The translations under genes and the position numbers were made by a program. Under the pieces are notes generated by a model, which did no database searches, was not told the DNA's origin, and saw only the letters and a program-made list of their open reading frames with translations. This document shows, in pieces, positions 44,767-53,086 of a DNA stretch of 64,000 bases. The DNA comes from Pseudophaeobacter sp. (GTDB taxonomy: Bacteria; Pseudomonadota; Alphaproteobacteria; Rhodobacterales; Rhodobacteraceae). Location of the stretch: the NCBI GenBank assembly GCA_027019165.1, contig JALUXC010000002.1:62001-126000 (forward strand). Direction: 5' to 3'. The first letter of the stretch is position 1. Each line of letters begins with the position of its first letter.

Positions 44767-45351
44767 TCAGGCCTCCGCACGGATCTGGGTCGAGCGCGGC
44801 AGCGCCGCCACTTGAGTGCCAGAGGTGAAAAAGAAATCGACGCCCAAGGGGTAGAGCATCGCATTGCCCGCGCAGGCCGCCGGATCCGGCAAGGCAATCT
44901 GCGCCGTGTCCTTGATGCCGGGGCCGCTAAGGGTGGCATTGGGGGCATCAAAACCCGCAACCTCGACAATCAGAGTGGTGGAGCGGTCCGGGTATTCCGC
45001 CGTCCCGATCGGAAAACGGTCCAGCGGCATCAGCGCGTCCCAGCCGCCAAGGGCGAAATCCGCCTCTTCGGCAGCGACGATGGGCGCGCCGGTGTGAAAG
45101 GTCAGCCAGCCGCGCAGGGCGTCGCTGTCGACATCAGGCGCAAGAAAGACGCCGGTTTCGGGATCGCAAAGCGTCAGCAGCAGGCTACCCGCCGCGAGGG
45201 AGATCCCCTCGGGCGGGGTTGCACCGGTGATCTCCTGCACCATGCCGGGCCGCGCCATGGCATTCATCGCGGCGCGAAAGGCATGGGCCGAGGCGACCGG
45301 CGGATTGGAAAAGCCTCCCGCGTAGACCGCGTTGTCTGTCATCTGGTTCAT
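44767..45351 (-). CDS. phnH: C-P lyase subunit PhnH
   Basis: 194 residues, the same length as in E. coli. Family segments: GGFSNPPVASAHAFRAAMNAMARPGM at the N-terminus and GPGIKDTAQIALPD. A structural subunit of the PhnGHIJ core with no own cofactor. Its ATG shares the final bases of the phnG stop (TGATG). Confidence 0.94.
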   Translation of the reverse strand: MNQMTDNAVYAGGFSNPPVASAHAFRAAMNAMARPGMVQEITGATPPEGISLAAGSLLLTLCDPETGVFLAPDVDSDALRGWLTFHTGAPIVAAEEADFALGGWDALMPLDRFPIGTAEYPDRSTTLIVEVAGFDAPNATLSGPGIKDTAQIALPDPAACAGNAMLYPLGVDFFFTSGTQVAALPRSTQIRAEA

Positions 45352-45803
45352 CAGTCCTCTCCCCGGACCATTGTGAAGAAATCGACCTTGGTCGCCGCCG
45401 CCTTGGAGGCGCGGGCTTCCTTGGCCGCGGCGCGCTCTTCCTGAAGCGGGATCAGGACCCTGGCGCGCAGGGTCTCTGCCGCGTCGGTTTGCATCAGGGC
45501 GTCGATCTTGGCGGCCGTCTCGGCCTTGGCCTTGGAGCGGCCCTGCACATAGCCATGCCCGACGGTGCCATCGGCCAGCGACAGGGCGCAGCGTGTGACG
45601 GTCATCTCACCCAGATTGAAGGGCGCGCCGCTGCCGCCCATGCGGCCACGGACCATTACGCCGCCCGCCTCGGGCGCGCGCAGCCAGTCAAAGGCGGGCT
45701 CATGATCAAAGGCGCGCCAAAGCTCAGCAAGCCGGGCATCGTCAGCTGAGGCCAGAAGACCCATCCAGGCCTTACGATCCTTTGCGGAAATAGTGGTGTT
45801 CAT
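45351..45803 (-). CDS. phnG: C-P lyase subunit PhnG
   Basis: 150 residues, as in E. coli. Family pattern RKAWMGLLASADDARLAELW at the start and the SLADGTVGHGYVQGRSKAKAE segment. Core subunit working with PhnI and PhnH. It is the first gene of the operon and its promoter region contains the palindrome facing phnF. Confidence 0.94.
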   Translation of the reverse strand: MNTTISAKDRKAWMGLLASADDARLAELWRAFDHEPAFDWLRAPEAGGVMVRGRMGGSGAPFNLGEMTVTRCALSLADGTVGHGYVQGRSKAKAETAAKIDALMQTDAAETLRARVLIPLQEERAAAKEARASKAAATKVDFFTMVRGED

Positions 45804-45826
45804 CGTGTCAAAGCCTCTTGGCCGGG

Positions 45827-45855
45827 TTGTCTATATTTACTATACAACTAGACAA
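45827..45855. promoter_or_regulatory. Palindromic operator between phnF and phnG
   Basis: TTGTCTA at 45827-45833 and TAGACAA at 45849-45855 form an inverted repeat across 15 AT-rich bases in the 108-base divergent spacer. GntR/HutC-type PhnF regulators bind TNTATA/GAC-rich palindromes of this style. Position and sequence suit phnF autoregulation and control of phnG. Binding is inferred. Confidence 0.55.
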
Positions 45856-45911
45856 ATCATAGGTGAGTCGCCCCCTGGCGTGCAAGCCAATCCTTGTGAA
45901 AGTTTGATGAC

Positions 45912-46628
45912 ATGGCCCGCACCCCGGTTTGGAAATCCATCGCCAGCGCCCTGACCGAAGACATCGCGCAGGGACGCTATGACACCGGACACAAACTACC
46001 GGCCGAGGCACAACTGGCCGCGCGGTTTGGGGTCAACCGCCACACGGTGCGCCGCGCCCTGGCCGAGATGGCGGCTGGCGGGCTGGTGCACTCACGACGT
46101 GGCGCCGGCGTTTTTGTGGCGGCAAAACCAACGGATTACCCGATCGGTAAGCGCGTGCGCTTTCACCAGAACATCTCGAAGGGTGGGCGCATACCGGCCA
46201 AGCAGATCCTGACCACCGAAACCCGCGCCGCAGCAGCGGGTGAGGCCGAAGCGCTCGGGCTGAAACCCGGAGAGCCGGTCCATGTCTACGACGGGCTATC
46301 TCTGGCGGACGGGCAGCCCATCGCCTTGTTTCAAAGCATTTTTCCAAGCGAGCGTTTCCCCGGCATGCTGGAGGCGCTGGAGGAGACGCAATCCGTCACT
46401 GCCGCCCTCAAACGCTGTGGCATTGAGGATTACACCCGCCTTGAGACCCGCATTACGGCGCGCCAGGCGACAGCGACCCAAGCCCTGCACTTACGCATCC
46501 CCGAAGGCGCCCCGATCCTGCGCACCACCGGGATCAACGTTGATAGAGACGAACAGCCCATTGAATACGGACGCACCTGGTTTGCCGGGGATCGGGTGAC
46601 CCTCACTGTCGGCAGCGAAGAAGGATGA
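45912..46628 (+). CDS. phnF: GntR/HutC-family phosphonate regulator PhnF
   Basis: 238 residues. The N-terminal winged helix (HKLPAEAQLAARFGVNRHTVRRALAEM) is GntR-type; the C-terminal UTRA domain starts near residue 95 (LTTETRAAAAGEAEALG). Length and position divergent from phnG identify PhnF, which represses phn genes until phosphonate or a metabolite is available. The ligand is inferred. Confidence 0.9.
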   Translation: MARTPVWKSIASALTEDIAQGRYDTGHKLPAEAQLAARFGVNRHTVRRALAEMAAGGLVHSRRGAGVFVAAKPTDYPIGKRVRFHQNISKGGRIPAKQILTTETRAAAAGEAEALGLKPGEPVHVYDGLSLADGQPIALFQSIFPSERFPGMLEALEETQSVTAALKRCGIEDYTRLETRITARQATATQALHLRIPEGAPILRTTGINVDRDEQPIEYGRTWFAGDRVTLTVGSEEG

Positions 46629-46661
46629 CAACGCTCTCCCGCCCGTCGGAATACTTCTGAC

Positions 46662-46708
46662 GAAGCCCCCCTCCCGTTGGGCCCAGCGCCGCGCTCTCGC
46701 GCGGCGGG
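46662..46708 (-). repeat. REP-like GC-rich element, copy B (inverted, truncated)
   Basis: Reads on the minus strand as CCGCCGCGC/GCGCGGCGC stem, then GGGCCCAAC and a short GGGAGGGGGGC tail, matching copies A and C but lacking the middle hairpin. It lies 34 bases past the phnF stop. With copy C it flanks about 160 bases containing no recognisable gene. Confidence 0.5.
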
Positions 46709-46818
46709 TCCGTTCTGCCGCCAACCGTTCGACAAATTCGGGTCAAGGGCCGCGCAAGCGGTCGTGCGCACGCACGGTTTACCCTTGAGGCGAATTTGGC
46801 GGACCGAACACTCGACAT

Positions 46819-46851
46819 GGCGCATCAGGGCAGATCTGCCCCTGATGCGCC
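46819..46851. repeat. Inverted repeat within the phnF-tupA spacer
   Basis: GGCGCATCAGGG-CAGA on the left pairs with TCTG-CCCCTGATGCGCC on the right with one bulged base. The TGATGCGCC arm recurs at 46959-46967 just before the tupA stop. It may be a terminator for phnF; no gene is seen in 46629-46966. Confidence 0.45.
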
Positions 46852-46867
46852 TCTCAGCAAAGAAAAA

Positions 46868-46955
46868 GCGCCGCGCGAAGCGCGGCGCCAGGCCCAACCG
46901 GGACAACGCATTTTTCAAATGCGGCGCCACGGGCGGGAGCACCCCCGCCTGCGGC
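46868..46955 (+). repeat. REP-like GC-rich element, copy C
   Basis: GCGCCGCGC-GAA-GCGCGGCGC (46868-46888), GGCCCAACC (46891-46899), a small stem GCATTT/AAATGC (46908-46922), then GGCGGG...CCCGCC (46932-46949). The order matches copy A at 28755-28840. It lies at the 3' end of tupA, between convergent genes. Confidence 0.6.
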
Positions 46956-46966
46956 ACCTGATGCGC

Positions 46967-47770
46967 CTATTGCTTGGCGTTGAAGACAAACAGGGTCTCA
47001 CCGTTGATCTTGTAACCGTTGATCAGCGCTTTGGCCTTGTCCGAGACCAGCCAGGCTTCCAGTTTCATCGCCAGGTCGTTCTTGGCGTGGGCATGCTTCT
47101 CAGGGTTCACCGGCAGATAGGCATATTGGTTGAACAGCACCGGATCGCCCGAGAACAACAGTGCCAGATCGCCTTTGTTGCCAAAGTTCAGCCAACTGGC
47201 GCGGTCCGCCATGATATAGGCCTCCATCCCCGAGGCGGTGTTGAGCGCAGCGCCCATGCCCGCGCCGACCGCGCGGTACCAGTTGCCAAATCCTTCGGCA
47301 TCAAGCCCTGCCGCCTTCCACAGGCTCAGCTCCTTCTTATGGGTGCCGCTGTCATCGCCACGGCTGACAAAGAGCGCCTTGGCGCCCGCAACCTTCTGCA
47401 AGGCGTCAACGGCGGTTTCAGCGCCTGCAACCCCGGCAGCATCCGACTTCGGCCCGATAAAGACGAAATCATTATACATGATCTCGCGGCGGTGGGTGCC
47501 ATTGCCCCCGTCCAGAAACCGCTCTTCGGCCTTTTTTGAGTGCACCAGGATTGCATCCACATCACCTGCCTCGCCCAGACGGATCGCCTGACCGGTGCCA
47601 ACGACCAGAAGCTGCACATCCAGATCGAGATCCTTCTTGATCTCGGGCAGCAGGATCTCTGCCAGGCCCGAGTTGTGGAACGAGGTGGTCACGGCCATCT
47701 TCATCTCCTCGGCGATCGAGGCCGTGGCCAGAACTGCGGCGGCAACAGCGCCAAACAATACGTGTTTCAT
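46967..47770 (-). CDS. tupA: Tungstate ABC transporter, binding protein TupA
   Basis: 267 residues. Signal peptide about 1-20 (MKHVLFGAVAAAVLATASIA). The mature start (MAVTTSFHNSGLAEILLPEIKK) and LLVVGTGQAIRLGEAGDVDAILVH match the TupA pattern, which binds tungstate with very high affinity. AGGAGATATTGTAGA precedes the ATG. Tungsten would serve formate dehydrogenase or aldehyde oxidoreductase type enzymes elsewhere in the genome. It is the last of three coupled genes. Confidence 0.88.
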   Translation of the reverse strand: MKHVLFGAVAAAVLATASIAEEMKMAVTTSFHNSGLAEILLPEIKKDLDLDVQLLVVGTGQAIRLGEAGDVDAILVHSKKAEERFLDGGNGTHRREIMYNDFVFIGPKSDAAGVAGAETAVDALQKVAGAKALFVSRGDDSGTHKKELSLWKAAGLDAEGFGNWYRAVGAGMGAALNTASGMEAYIMADRASWLNFGNKGDLALLFSGDPVLFNQYAYLPVNPEKHAHAKNDLAMKLEAWLVSDKAKALINGYKINGETLFVFNAKQ

Positions 47771-48480
47771 TCTACAATATCTCCTCTCAAGAAAGCGGCC
47801 CCCTGCGGGGTCTGTGGTCCGGCAAAAAACTCGGCCGCCGGGGAAAACTCGTGAATACGGCCACCGATGACGAGGATCACCTCATCCGCCAGCCTTTGCG
47901 CCTGACCCATGTTGTGGGTGGACATGATGAGGCGGGTCCCACTCTGGGCGGCCTCGGCCAGGATCTCTTCGATCTCGCGCGTTGCCCGTCCATCAAGCGA
48001 GGCGCAGGGTTCATCCAGAAACAGCACCTCTGGATCGCGGATCAGGGCGCGGGCCAGGGCGAGTTTCTGACGCTCCCCGCCCGACAGGAGCACCGCCTGC
48101 CGCTCCAGCGCATCGCCCAGATCAATCCGGTGCGCCCAGTCTGCGGCGCGTGCGCGCGCCTCCTTGCGGGGCACTCCGATCAGACGCAGCGGATAGGCGA
48201 TGTTATCAACCACCGTGCGGCGCATCATCACCGGCATCTGAAAGACAAATCCTTGGCGCTTCTCAGCCTCTTCCCGCGGACAGGCCCAGTTCAGCCGCCC
48301 TTCATTGAGGCGCACGATCCCGTGCAGCATCTTCAAAAGCGAAGTTTTGCCGGCCCCGTTCGGCCCGACAACGATGGTGGTCCCCTGCCCCGCAAGCGTC
48401 AGATCCACGGGGCCGACCAGCACCTTGCCGCGCCTGCGCACCACGCCCTGCTCGACCGTCAGCGGAAACATCTGCATCAC
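47767..48480 (-). CDS. tupC: Tungstate ABC transporter, ATPase TupC
   Basis: 237 residues. Walker A GPNGAGKTSLLKML, signature LSGGERQKLALARAL, Walker B LFLDEPCASLD. Overlaps tupB and tupA by four bases each; the gene set defines the substrate better than this ATPase does. Confidence 0.88.
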   Translation of the reverse strand: MMQMFPLTVEQGVVRRRGKVLVGPVDLTLAGQGTTIVVGPNGAGKTSLLKMLHGIVRLNEGRLNWACPREEAEKRQGFVFQMPVMMRRTVVDNIAYPLRLIGVPRKEARARAADWAHRIDLGDALERQAVLLSGGERQKLALARALIRDPEVLFLDEPCASLDGRATREIEEILAEAAQSGTRLIMSTHNMGQAQRLADEVILVIGGRIHEFSPAAEFFAGPQTPQGAAFLRGDIVE

Positions 48481-49181
48481 CAGCGCCCTCCGCGTTCGGT
48501 ATGGCCGATCCAGTGGATCGCGAGGTTCACGGCGATGGCCATGCCTATCAGCACAAAGCCGAGACCCAGCGCCATGGCGAACTCACCCTTTCCTGTTTCA
48601 AGCGCGATGGCCGTTGTCAGAACCCGCGTTGCGTGATCGATATTGCCCCCCACCACCATGATCGCCCCGACCTCTCCGATGGCGCGGCCAAAGCCGGCCA
48701 GCGCCGCCGTCAAGAGCGCCCGCCGCCCATCCCACAAGAGCGCGCGAATGCGCTGCCCTTGGGTGGTGTTCATCGAGATCAGAAGGTCGTGGTAATCGCT
48801 CCACAGCTCCCGCAATGACTGATGCGCGATCGAGGCGATCAGCGGCACGATAATGATCACCTGCGCGATGATCATCGCGGTGGGTGTGAACAACAGGCCG
48901 AACACGCCCAAAGGCCCGGCGCGCGACAGGAAGACATAGACAATCAGCCCGACCACCACCGGCGGCAGCCCCATCAGCGCATTGAGCACAGCGATGGTCG
49001 CGCGGCGCAGGCGAAACCGTCTGACGGCCAGCAGCGCGGCCAGAGGCAAAGCGATCACGGAGGCGATCAAAAGCGCGGTCAAAGTGACCCTGAGAGAGCG
49101 CAAAGTGATTTCAACCAGATCGGGGTCCAGCAAGACCACCAGCCAGAATGCCTGGCTCAGCCCCTCCCACAGATCAGACAT
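48477..49181 (-). CDS. tupB: Tungstate ABC transporter, permease TupB
   Basis: 234 residues with five to six spans and the coupling loop DLLISMNTTQGQRIRALLWDGRRALLTAALAG followed by GRAIGEVGAIMVVGGNI, typical of TupB. First gene of the operon. The 401-base region before nadA holds its promoter. Confidence 0.88.
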   Translation of the reverse strand: MSDLWEGLSQAFWLVVLLDPDLVEITLRSLRVTLTALLIASVIALPLAALLAVRRFRLRRATIAVLNALMGLPPVVVGLIVYVFLSRAGPLGVFGLLFTPTAMIIAQVIIIVPLIASIAHQSLRELWSDYHDLLISMNTTQGQRIRALLWDGRRALLTAALAGFGRAIGEVGAIMVVGGNIDHATRVLTTAIALETGKGEFAMALGLGFVLIGMAIAVNLAIHWIGHTERGGRW

Positions 49182-49582
49182 GACGCTTGGTTTTCTCCCG
49201 GATGGCTTGGGGTTAAAGGCTCTTTCCCCCTAGCTTCCCCAGTGTCAAAACACAGGAATGTTACCGGCGACAGAAAAAAATGCAGCCGACCTTCAAAAAG
49301 GACAATTTGTCCACCATATTTTGGAAGGCGCAGATGTTGGCGGACAGAAAGGCGGGTGCCGTGGTCCGCTCTCAAGCGCTCGCAGGTCTGTCGCCCGCCC
49401 CAACAGCGGCCTTGGGACCAAGCGTCTATCCCCACAGTGTCATCCCGCCGGCGTTTCGATTTTCCGCAGGAGATACCCGCTGATCACCTGCGGCCTTTTG
49501 GCCCCGCACCTTGCGCGCGCCATACGAACGTGAAAAAAGACCCACCCAAAGTGCCAGTACGGCGCGTTTTCGAGGAAAAGCC
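49182..49582. promoter_or_regulatory. Divergent spacer between tupB and nadA with a palindrome
   Basis: A 401-base region without a gene I can support. The only clear element is GGACAA-t-TTGTCC at 49300-49312 (six-base arms). It could be an operator for either tupBCA or nadABC. The strand composition gives short open frames but no family match. Confidence 0.35.
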
Positions 49583-50635
49583 ATGTTCGATCTGCAAAAC
49601 ATGCGTGATCAACTCGCCAGCGACTATGATCTGGCGCCCAATCCCGATCTGGCCCAACAGATGTCAGAGACCTACGCCCGCATGGATCGCGTGGTCAACC
49701 CGGTCGACTGGGCCCGCTACGCGCCCTATGTGGCCGCGATCAATGCGCTCAAGAAAGAGCGCGGCGCGGTCATTCTGGCCCACAACTACATGACGCCGGA
49801 AATCTACCACGGTGTTTCGGACTTTGTCGGCGACAGCCTGCAGCTGGCAATCGAGGCCGCGCGGGTCGAAGCCGACGTGATCGTGCAATGCGGTGTGCAT
49901 TTCATGGCCGAAACCTCCAAAATCCTTTCGCCTGAGAAAACCGTGCTGATGCCGGATATGGCGGCGGGCTGCTCCCTGGCCGAAAGCATCACCGCAGCAG
50001 GCGTCGAAGAGATGCGCCACAAATACCCCGGCGCGCCGGTTGTCACCTATGTGAACACCACTGCCGAGGTGAAAGCCGCCTCTGACATCTGCTGCACCTC
50101 TTCCAATGCCGCGCAGATCGTCGCAGCGATGGAGAGCGACACGGTCATCATGACGCCGGACAAATACCTGGCGCAGAACGTGGCCAATCAGGTGCCGCAG
50201 AAAAACATCGTCTGGTGGGACGGCGCCTGCATCGTGCACGAGCAATACACCGCCAAGGACTTGCAGGAGTTCCGCGAGTGGAACCCCGGCACCCGGCTGA
50301 TCGCCCACCCCGAATGCCCCCCCGATGTGGTGGCCGAGGCGGACTTCTCCGGCTCCACCAGCGGCATCATCAAATACGTCACCGACGAAAAGCCCGCAAA
50401 GGCGATGCTGATCACCGAATGTTCGATGGCCTCGAACATTGCCGATGCCCTGCCCGAGGTGGACTTTGTCGGCCCCTGCAACATGTGCCCCTACATGAAG
50501 ATGATCACGCTGGAGAAAATCCTGTGGTCTTTGCACACCATGTCCACTCCGGTGGAAGTCGATCCGCAAGTTGCAGACAAGGCGCGCCTCGCGGTGCAGC
50601 GGATGATCGACCTCAGCCAGAAACTGGGTATCTGA
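49583..50635 (+). CDS. nadA: Quinolinate synthase NadA
   Basis: 350 residues from the ATG at 49583, with GAGGAA six to seven bases upstream; a longer frame upstream has no family residues. Motifs: [13 protein letters not shown], the cluster cysteines in [11 protein letters not shown] and [12 protein letters not shown], and [14 protein letters not shown]. It condenses iminoaspartate with dihydroxyacetone phosphate on a [4Fe-4S] cluster. First gene of nadABC. Confidence 0.95.
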   Translation: MFDLQNMRDQLASDYDLAPNPDLAQQMSETYARMDRVVNPVDWARYAPYVAAINALKKERGAVILAHNYMTPEIYHGVSDFVGDSLQLAIEAARVEADVIVQCGVHFMAETSKILSPEKTVLMPDMAAGCSLAESITAAGVEEMRHKYPGAPVVTYVNTTAEVKAASDICCTSSNAAQIVAAMESDTVIMTPDKYLAQNVANQVPQKNIVWWDGACIVHEQYTAKDLQEFREWNPGTRLIAHPECPPDVVAEADFSGSTSGIIKYVTDEKPAKAMLITECSMASNIADALPEVDFVGPCNMCPYMKMITLEKILWSLHTMSTPVEVDPQVADKARLAVQRMIDLSQKLGI

Positions 50636-50638
50636 CCG

Positions 50639-52228
50639 GTGGCAGCGGCCAGCACAGGACCCATTGAGACGGGCCGCATCGTCATCGTCGGCGCGGGGCT
50701 TGGCGCGCTTTATGCGGCGCTGGAACTGGCACCGCGTCCGGTTCTGATGATCTCTCCCGAAATGCTCGGCCTCGGTGCAAGTTCCGCCTGGGCGCAAGGC
50801 GGTGTCGCCGCCGCCATGGACCAGAGCGACAGCCCCGAGGCCCATGCCGCCGACACCCAGGCGGCGGGCGCAGGCACCGTCGATCCAGAGGTGGCCGCCA
50901 TGGTCACACGCGTTGCCCGCGACCATATCCTTGACCTCACCGACCTTGGCACGCCCTTTGACCGCGACGAGATGGGCAACTACGTGATGAGCCGCGAAGC
51001 CGCCCATTCCGCCGCTCGCGTGGTGCGCGTCAAGGGCGACCGGGCCGGGGCGCAGATCATGGAAACCCTGGTGGCCGCCGTGCGCGCCGCACCCTCGGTG
51101 CAGGTATTGGAGAACACACAGGCCGTCCGTCTGGAGGTGGAGGGCGATACCGTCACCGGCGTCTGGATCTCGCAGGCCGATGTGCCCTCAGAACCCGTTC
51201 TGATCACCTGCCCCGGAGTGCTCTTGGCCGGGGGGGGATCCGGCGGGCTTTATGCCCATACCACCAATCCGCCGCGCATTCGCGGACAGGTCATCGGCCT
51301 TGCCGCGCGTGCGGGTGTGCGCATTGCCGACCCCGAATTCGTGCAATTCCACCCCACCGCATTTGACATTGGCGAAGACCCCGCACCGCTCGCAACCGAG
51401 GCGCTGCGCGGCGATGGCGCGACCTTGTGGAACAACGCCGGCGAACGCTTCATGCTTGCGGTTCACCCGGACGCCGAGCTTGCACCGCGCGACATCGTGG
51501 CCCGCGCAATCTTTGCCGAGACCCAAGCCGGACGCCGCCCGGTGCTGGACACGCGGAAGGCCCTTGGCGCCGAGGTTCTAACCTGTTTTCCGACCGTTGC
51601 CGAGACCTGCACCCGCGCCGGGATCGACCCGGTGAATGAGCCCATCCCCGTGGCCGTCGCTGCCCATTACCACATGGGCGGTGTGGACACCGACATGCAG
51701 GGACGCGCCAGCCTGAACCATCTGTGGGTCTGCGGCGAGGTCTCCTCCACCGGGCTACACGGCGCCAACCGGCTGGCCTCCAACGGGCTGCTGGAGGCGC
51801 TGGTCTACGCCCGCACCGCAGCTGCCGACATGAAGGATCTGGCCCAGAAGGGCGATCTGTCAGAAGTCGCGATTCGTTTTGCCCCGAATGGTCACGAAAC
51901 CGATCCCGCAGCCGTGCAGATCCTGCGCGACACCATGACCTCCCATGTGGGCGTGCGCCGCACCGAACAGGGTCTCAAGACGGCGCTTGCCACCATCGCG
52001 CGGCTGGAGGCGGAGAACGCTGATGACGAGAGCTTCGTCAACATGTGCGCCACCGCCACGCTGATTGCTGCCGCCGCCCTGATGCGCCGCGAAAGCCGGG
52101 GCGGACATTACCGCGATGACTTCCCCGAGGCTGACCCCTCGCTGGCCCACCGCACCCGTATCACCCTGACCGAGGCTCTCTCCCTGCGTGACCGGATCGC
52201 GGGCGAGGCCCAAAAGGAGCCCGCATGA
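50639..52228 (+). CDS. nadB: L-aspartate oxidase NadB
   Basis: 529 residues from GTG at 50639, three bases after the nadA stop; the GTG has no strong ribosome site, which suits translational coupling. FAD-binding start IVIVGAGLGALYAALELA and the aspartate oxidase segment SSAWAQGGVAAAMD, with later HYHMGGVDTD. It oxidises aspartate to iminoaspartate for NadA. Confidence 0.94.
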   Translation: MAAASTGPIETGRIVIVGAGLGALYAALELAPRPVLMISPEMLGLGASSAWAQGGVAAAMDQSDSPEAHAADTQAAGAGTVDPEVAAMVTRVARDHILDLTDLGTPFDRDEMGNYVMSREAAHSAARVVRVKGDRAGAQIMETLVAAVRAAPSVQVLENTQAVRLEVEGDTVTGVWISQADVPSEPVLITCPGVLLAGGGSGGLYAHTTNPPRIRGQVIGLAARAGVRIADPEFVQFHPTAFDIGEDPAPLATEALRGDGATLWNNAGERFMLAVHPDAELAPRDIVARAIFAETQAGRRPVLDTRKALGAEVLTCFPTVAETCTRAGIDPVNEPIPVAVAAHYHMGGVDTDMQGRASLNHLWVCGEVSSTGLHGANRLASNGLLEALVYARTAAADMKDLAQKGDLSEVAIRFAPNGHETDPAAVQILRDTMTSHVGVRRTEQGLKTALATIARLEAENADDESFVNMCATATLIAAAALMRRESRGGHYRDDFPEADPSLAHRTRITLTEALSLRDRIAGEAQKEPA

Positions 52229-53079
52229 GCACCGCCTTTGCCACCCTGCCCGACCTGATCCTGGAACCGATGGTGCGCGCCGCCCTGCATGAGGATCTGG
52301 GCCAGAACGGTGACATCACCACCCGCACGGTGATCCCGGCGGATGTAACCTATTCCGCCCGTTTGAACGCGCGGCAAGAAGGTGTTGTCTCGGGCATGCA
52401 GATCGCCCGCATCGCCTTTTTCCTGGTGGATGCCGGGCTGAAGGTGGAAACCCTGCTGTCCGATGGAAGCGCCTGCAAACCGGGCGATACGCTGATGACC
52501 ATCGAAGGCTCTGCCGCCTCGATCCTGTCGGGGGAACGCGTCGCGCTGAACTTTGCTGGGCGTCTGACTGGGATCGCAACACTGACCCATTGTTTCGTGC
52601 GCGAAACATCCGACACAGATACCCGCATAACCTGCACGCGCAAGACCACCCCCGGCCTGCGCATCGCCGAAAAGCAAGCGGTTCTGCATGGCGGCGGCTA
52701 CAACCACCGCTTTGGTCTGTCGGACGCGATCCTGATCAAGGACAACCACATCGCGGCTGCGGGCGGGATCTCGGCGGTGCTGGAGGCGGCAAAAGCCAGC
52801 GTCAGCCACATGATGAAGGTGGAGATCGAGGTCGACACGCTGGCACAGCTCGAAGAGGTGCTGAAGACCGGCGGCGCAGATGTAGTCCTGCTCGACAATA
52901 TGGACACACCGACGCTGGCGGAAGCCGTCAAGATGGCGCGCGGCCATCTGGTGACCGAGGCCTCAGGCAATATGAAGCTGGACCGCATTGCCGAGGTCGC
53001 CGCCACCGGAGTCGATTACATCTCCTCCGGGGCGCTGACCCATTCGGCGCCGACGCTGGATCTGGGGCTCGACTTCTGA
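52225..53079 (+). CDS. nadC: Nicotinate-nucleotide pyrophosphorylase NadC
   Basis: 284 residues. ALHEDLGQNGDITTR, RKTTPGLRIAEKQAVLHGGG and ILIKDNHIAAAGG are the quinolinate phosphoribosyltransferase motifs. It makes nicotinate mononucleotide from quinolinate and PRPP. Starts within the nadB stop (ATGA). Ends seven bases before the convergent hydrolase gene. Confidence 0.95.
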   Translation: MSTAFATLPDLILEPMVRAALHEDLGQNGDITTRTVIPADVTYSARLNARQEGVVSGMQIARIAFFLVDAGLKVETLLSDGSACKPGDTLMTIEGSAASILSGERVALNFAGRLTGIATLTHCFVRETSDTDTRITCTRKTTPGLRIAEKQAVLHGGGYNHRFGLSDAILIKDNHIAAAGGISAVLEAAKASVSHMMKVEIEVDTLAQLEEVLKTGGADVVLLDNMDTPTLAEAVKMARGHLVTEASGNMKLDRIAEVAATGVDYISSGALTHSAPTLDLGLDF

Positions 53080-53086
53080 CCGCAGA

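Noticed and set aside
46796-47539. Plus-strand open frame beginning in the repeat region
   Set aside because: Antisense to tupA and running out of the REP-like element; no family features.
49258-49533. Small plus-strand frame upstream of nadA
   Set aside because: No recognisable protein features or ribosome site; the region is better read as a divergent promoter spacer.
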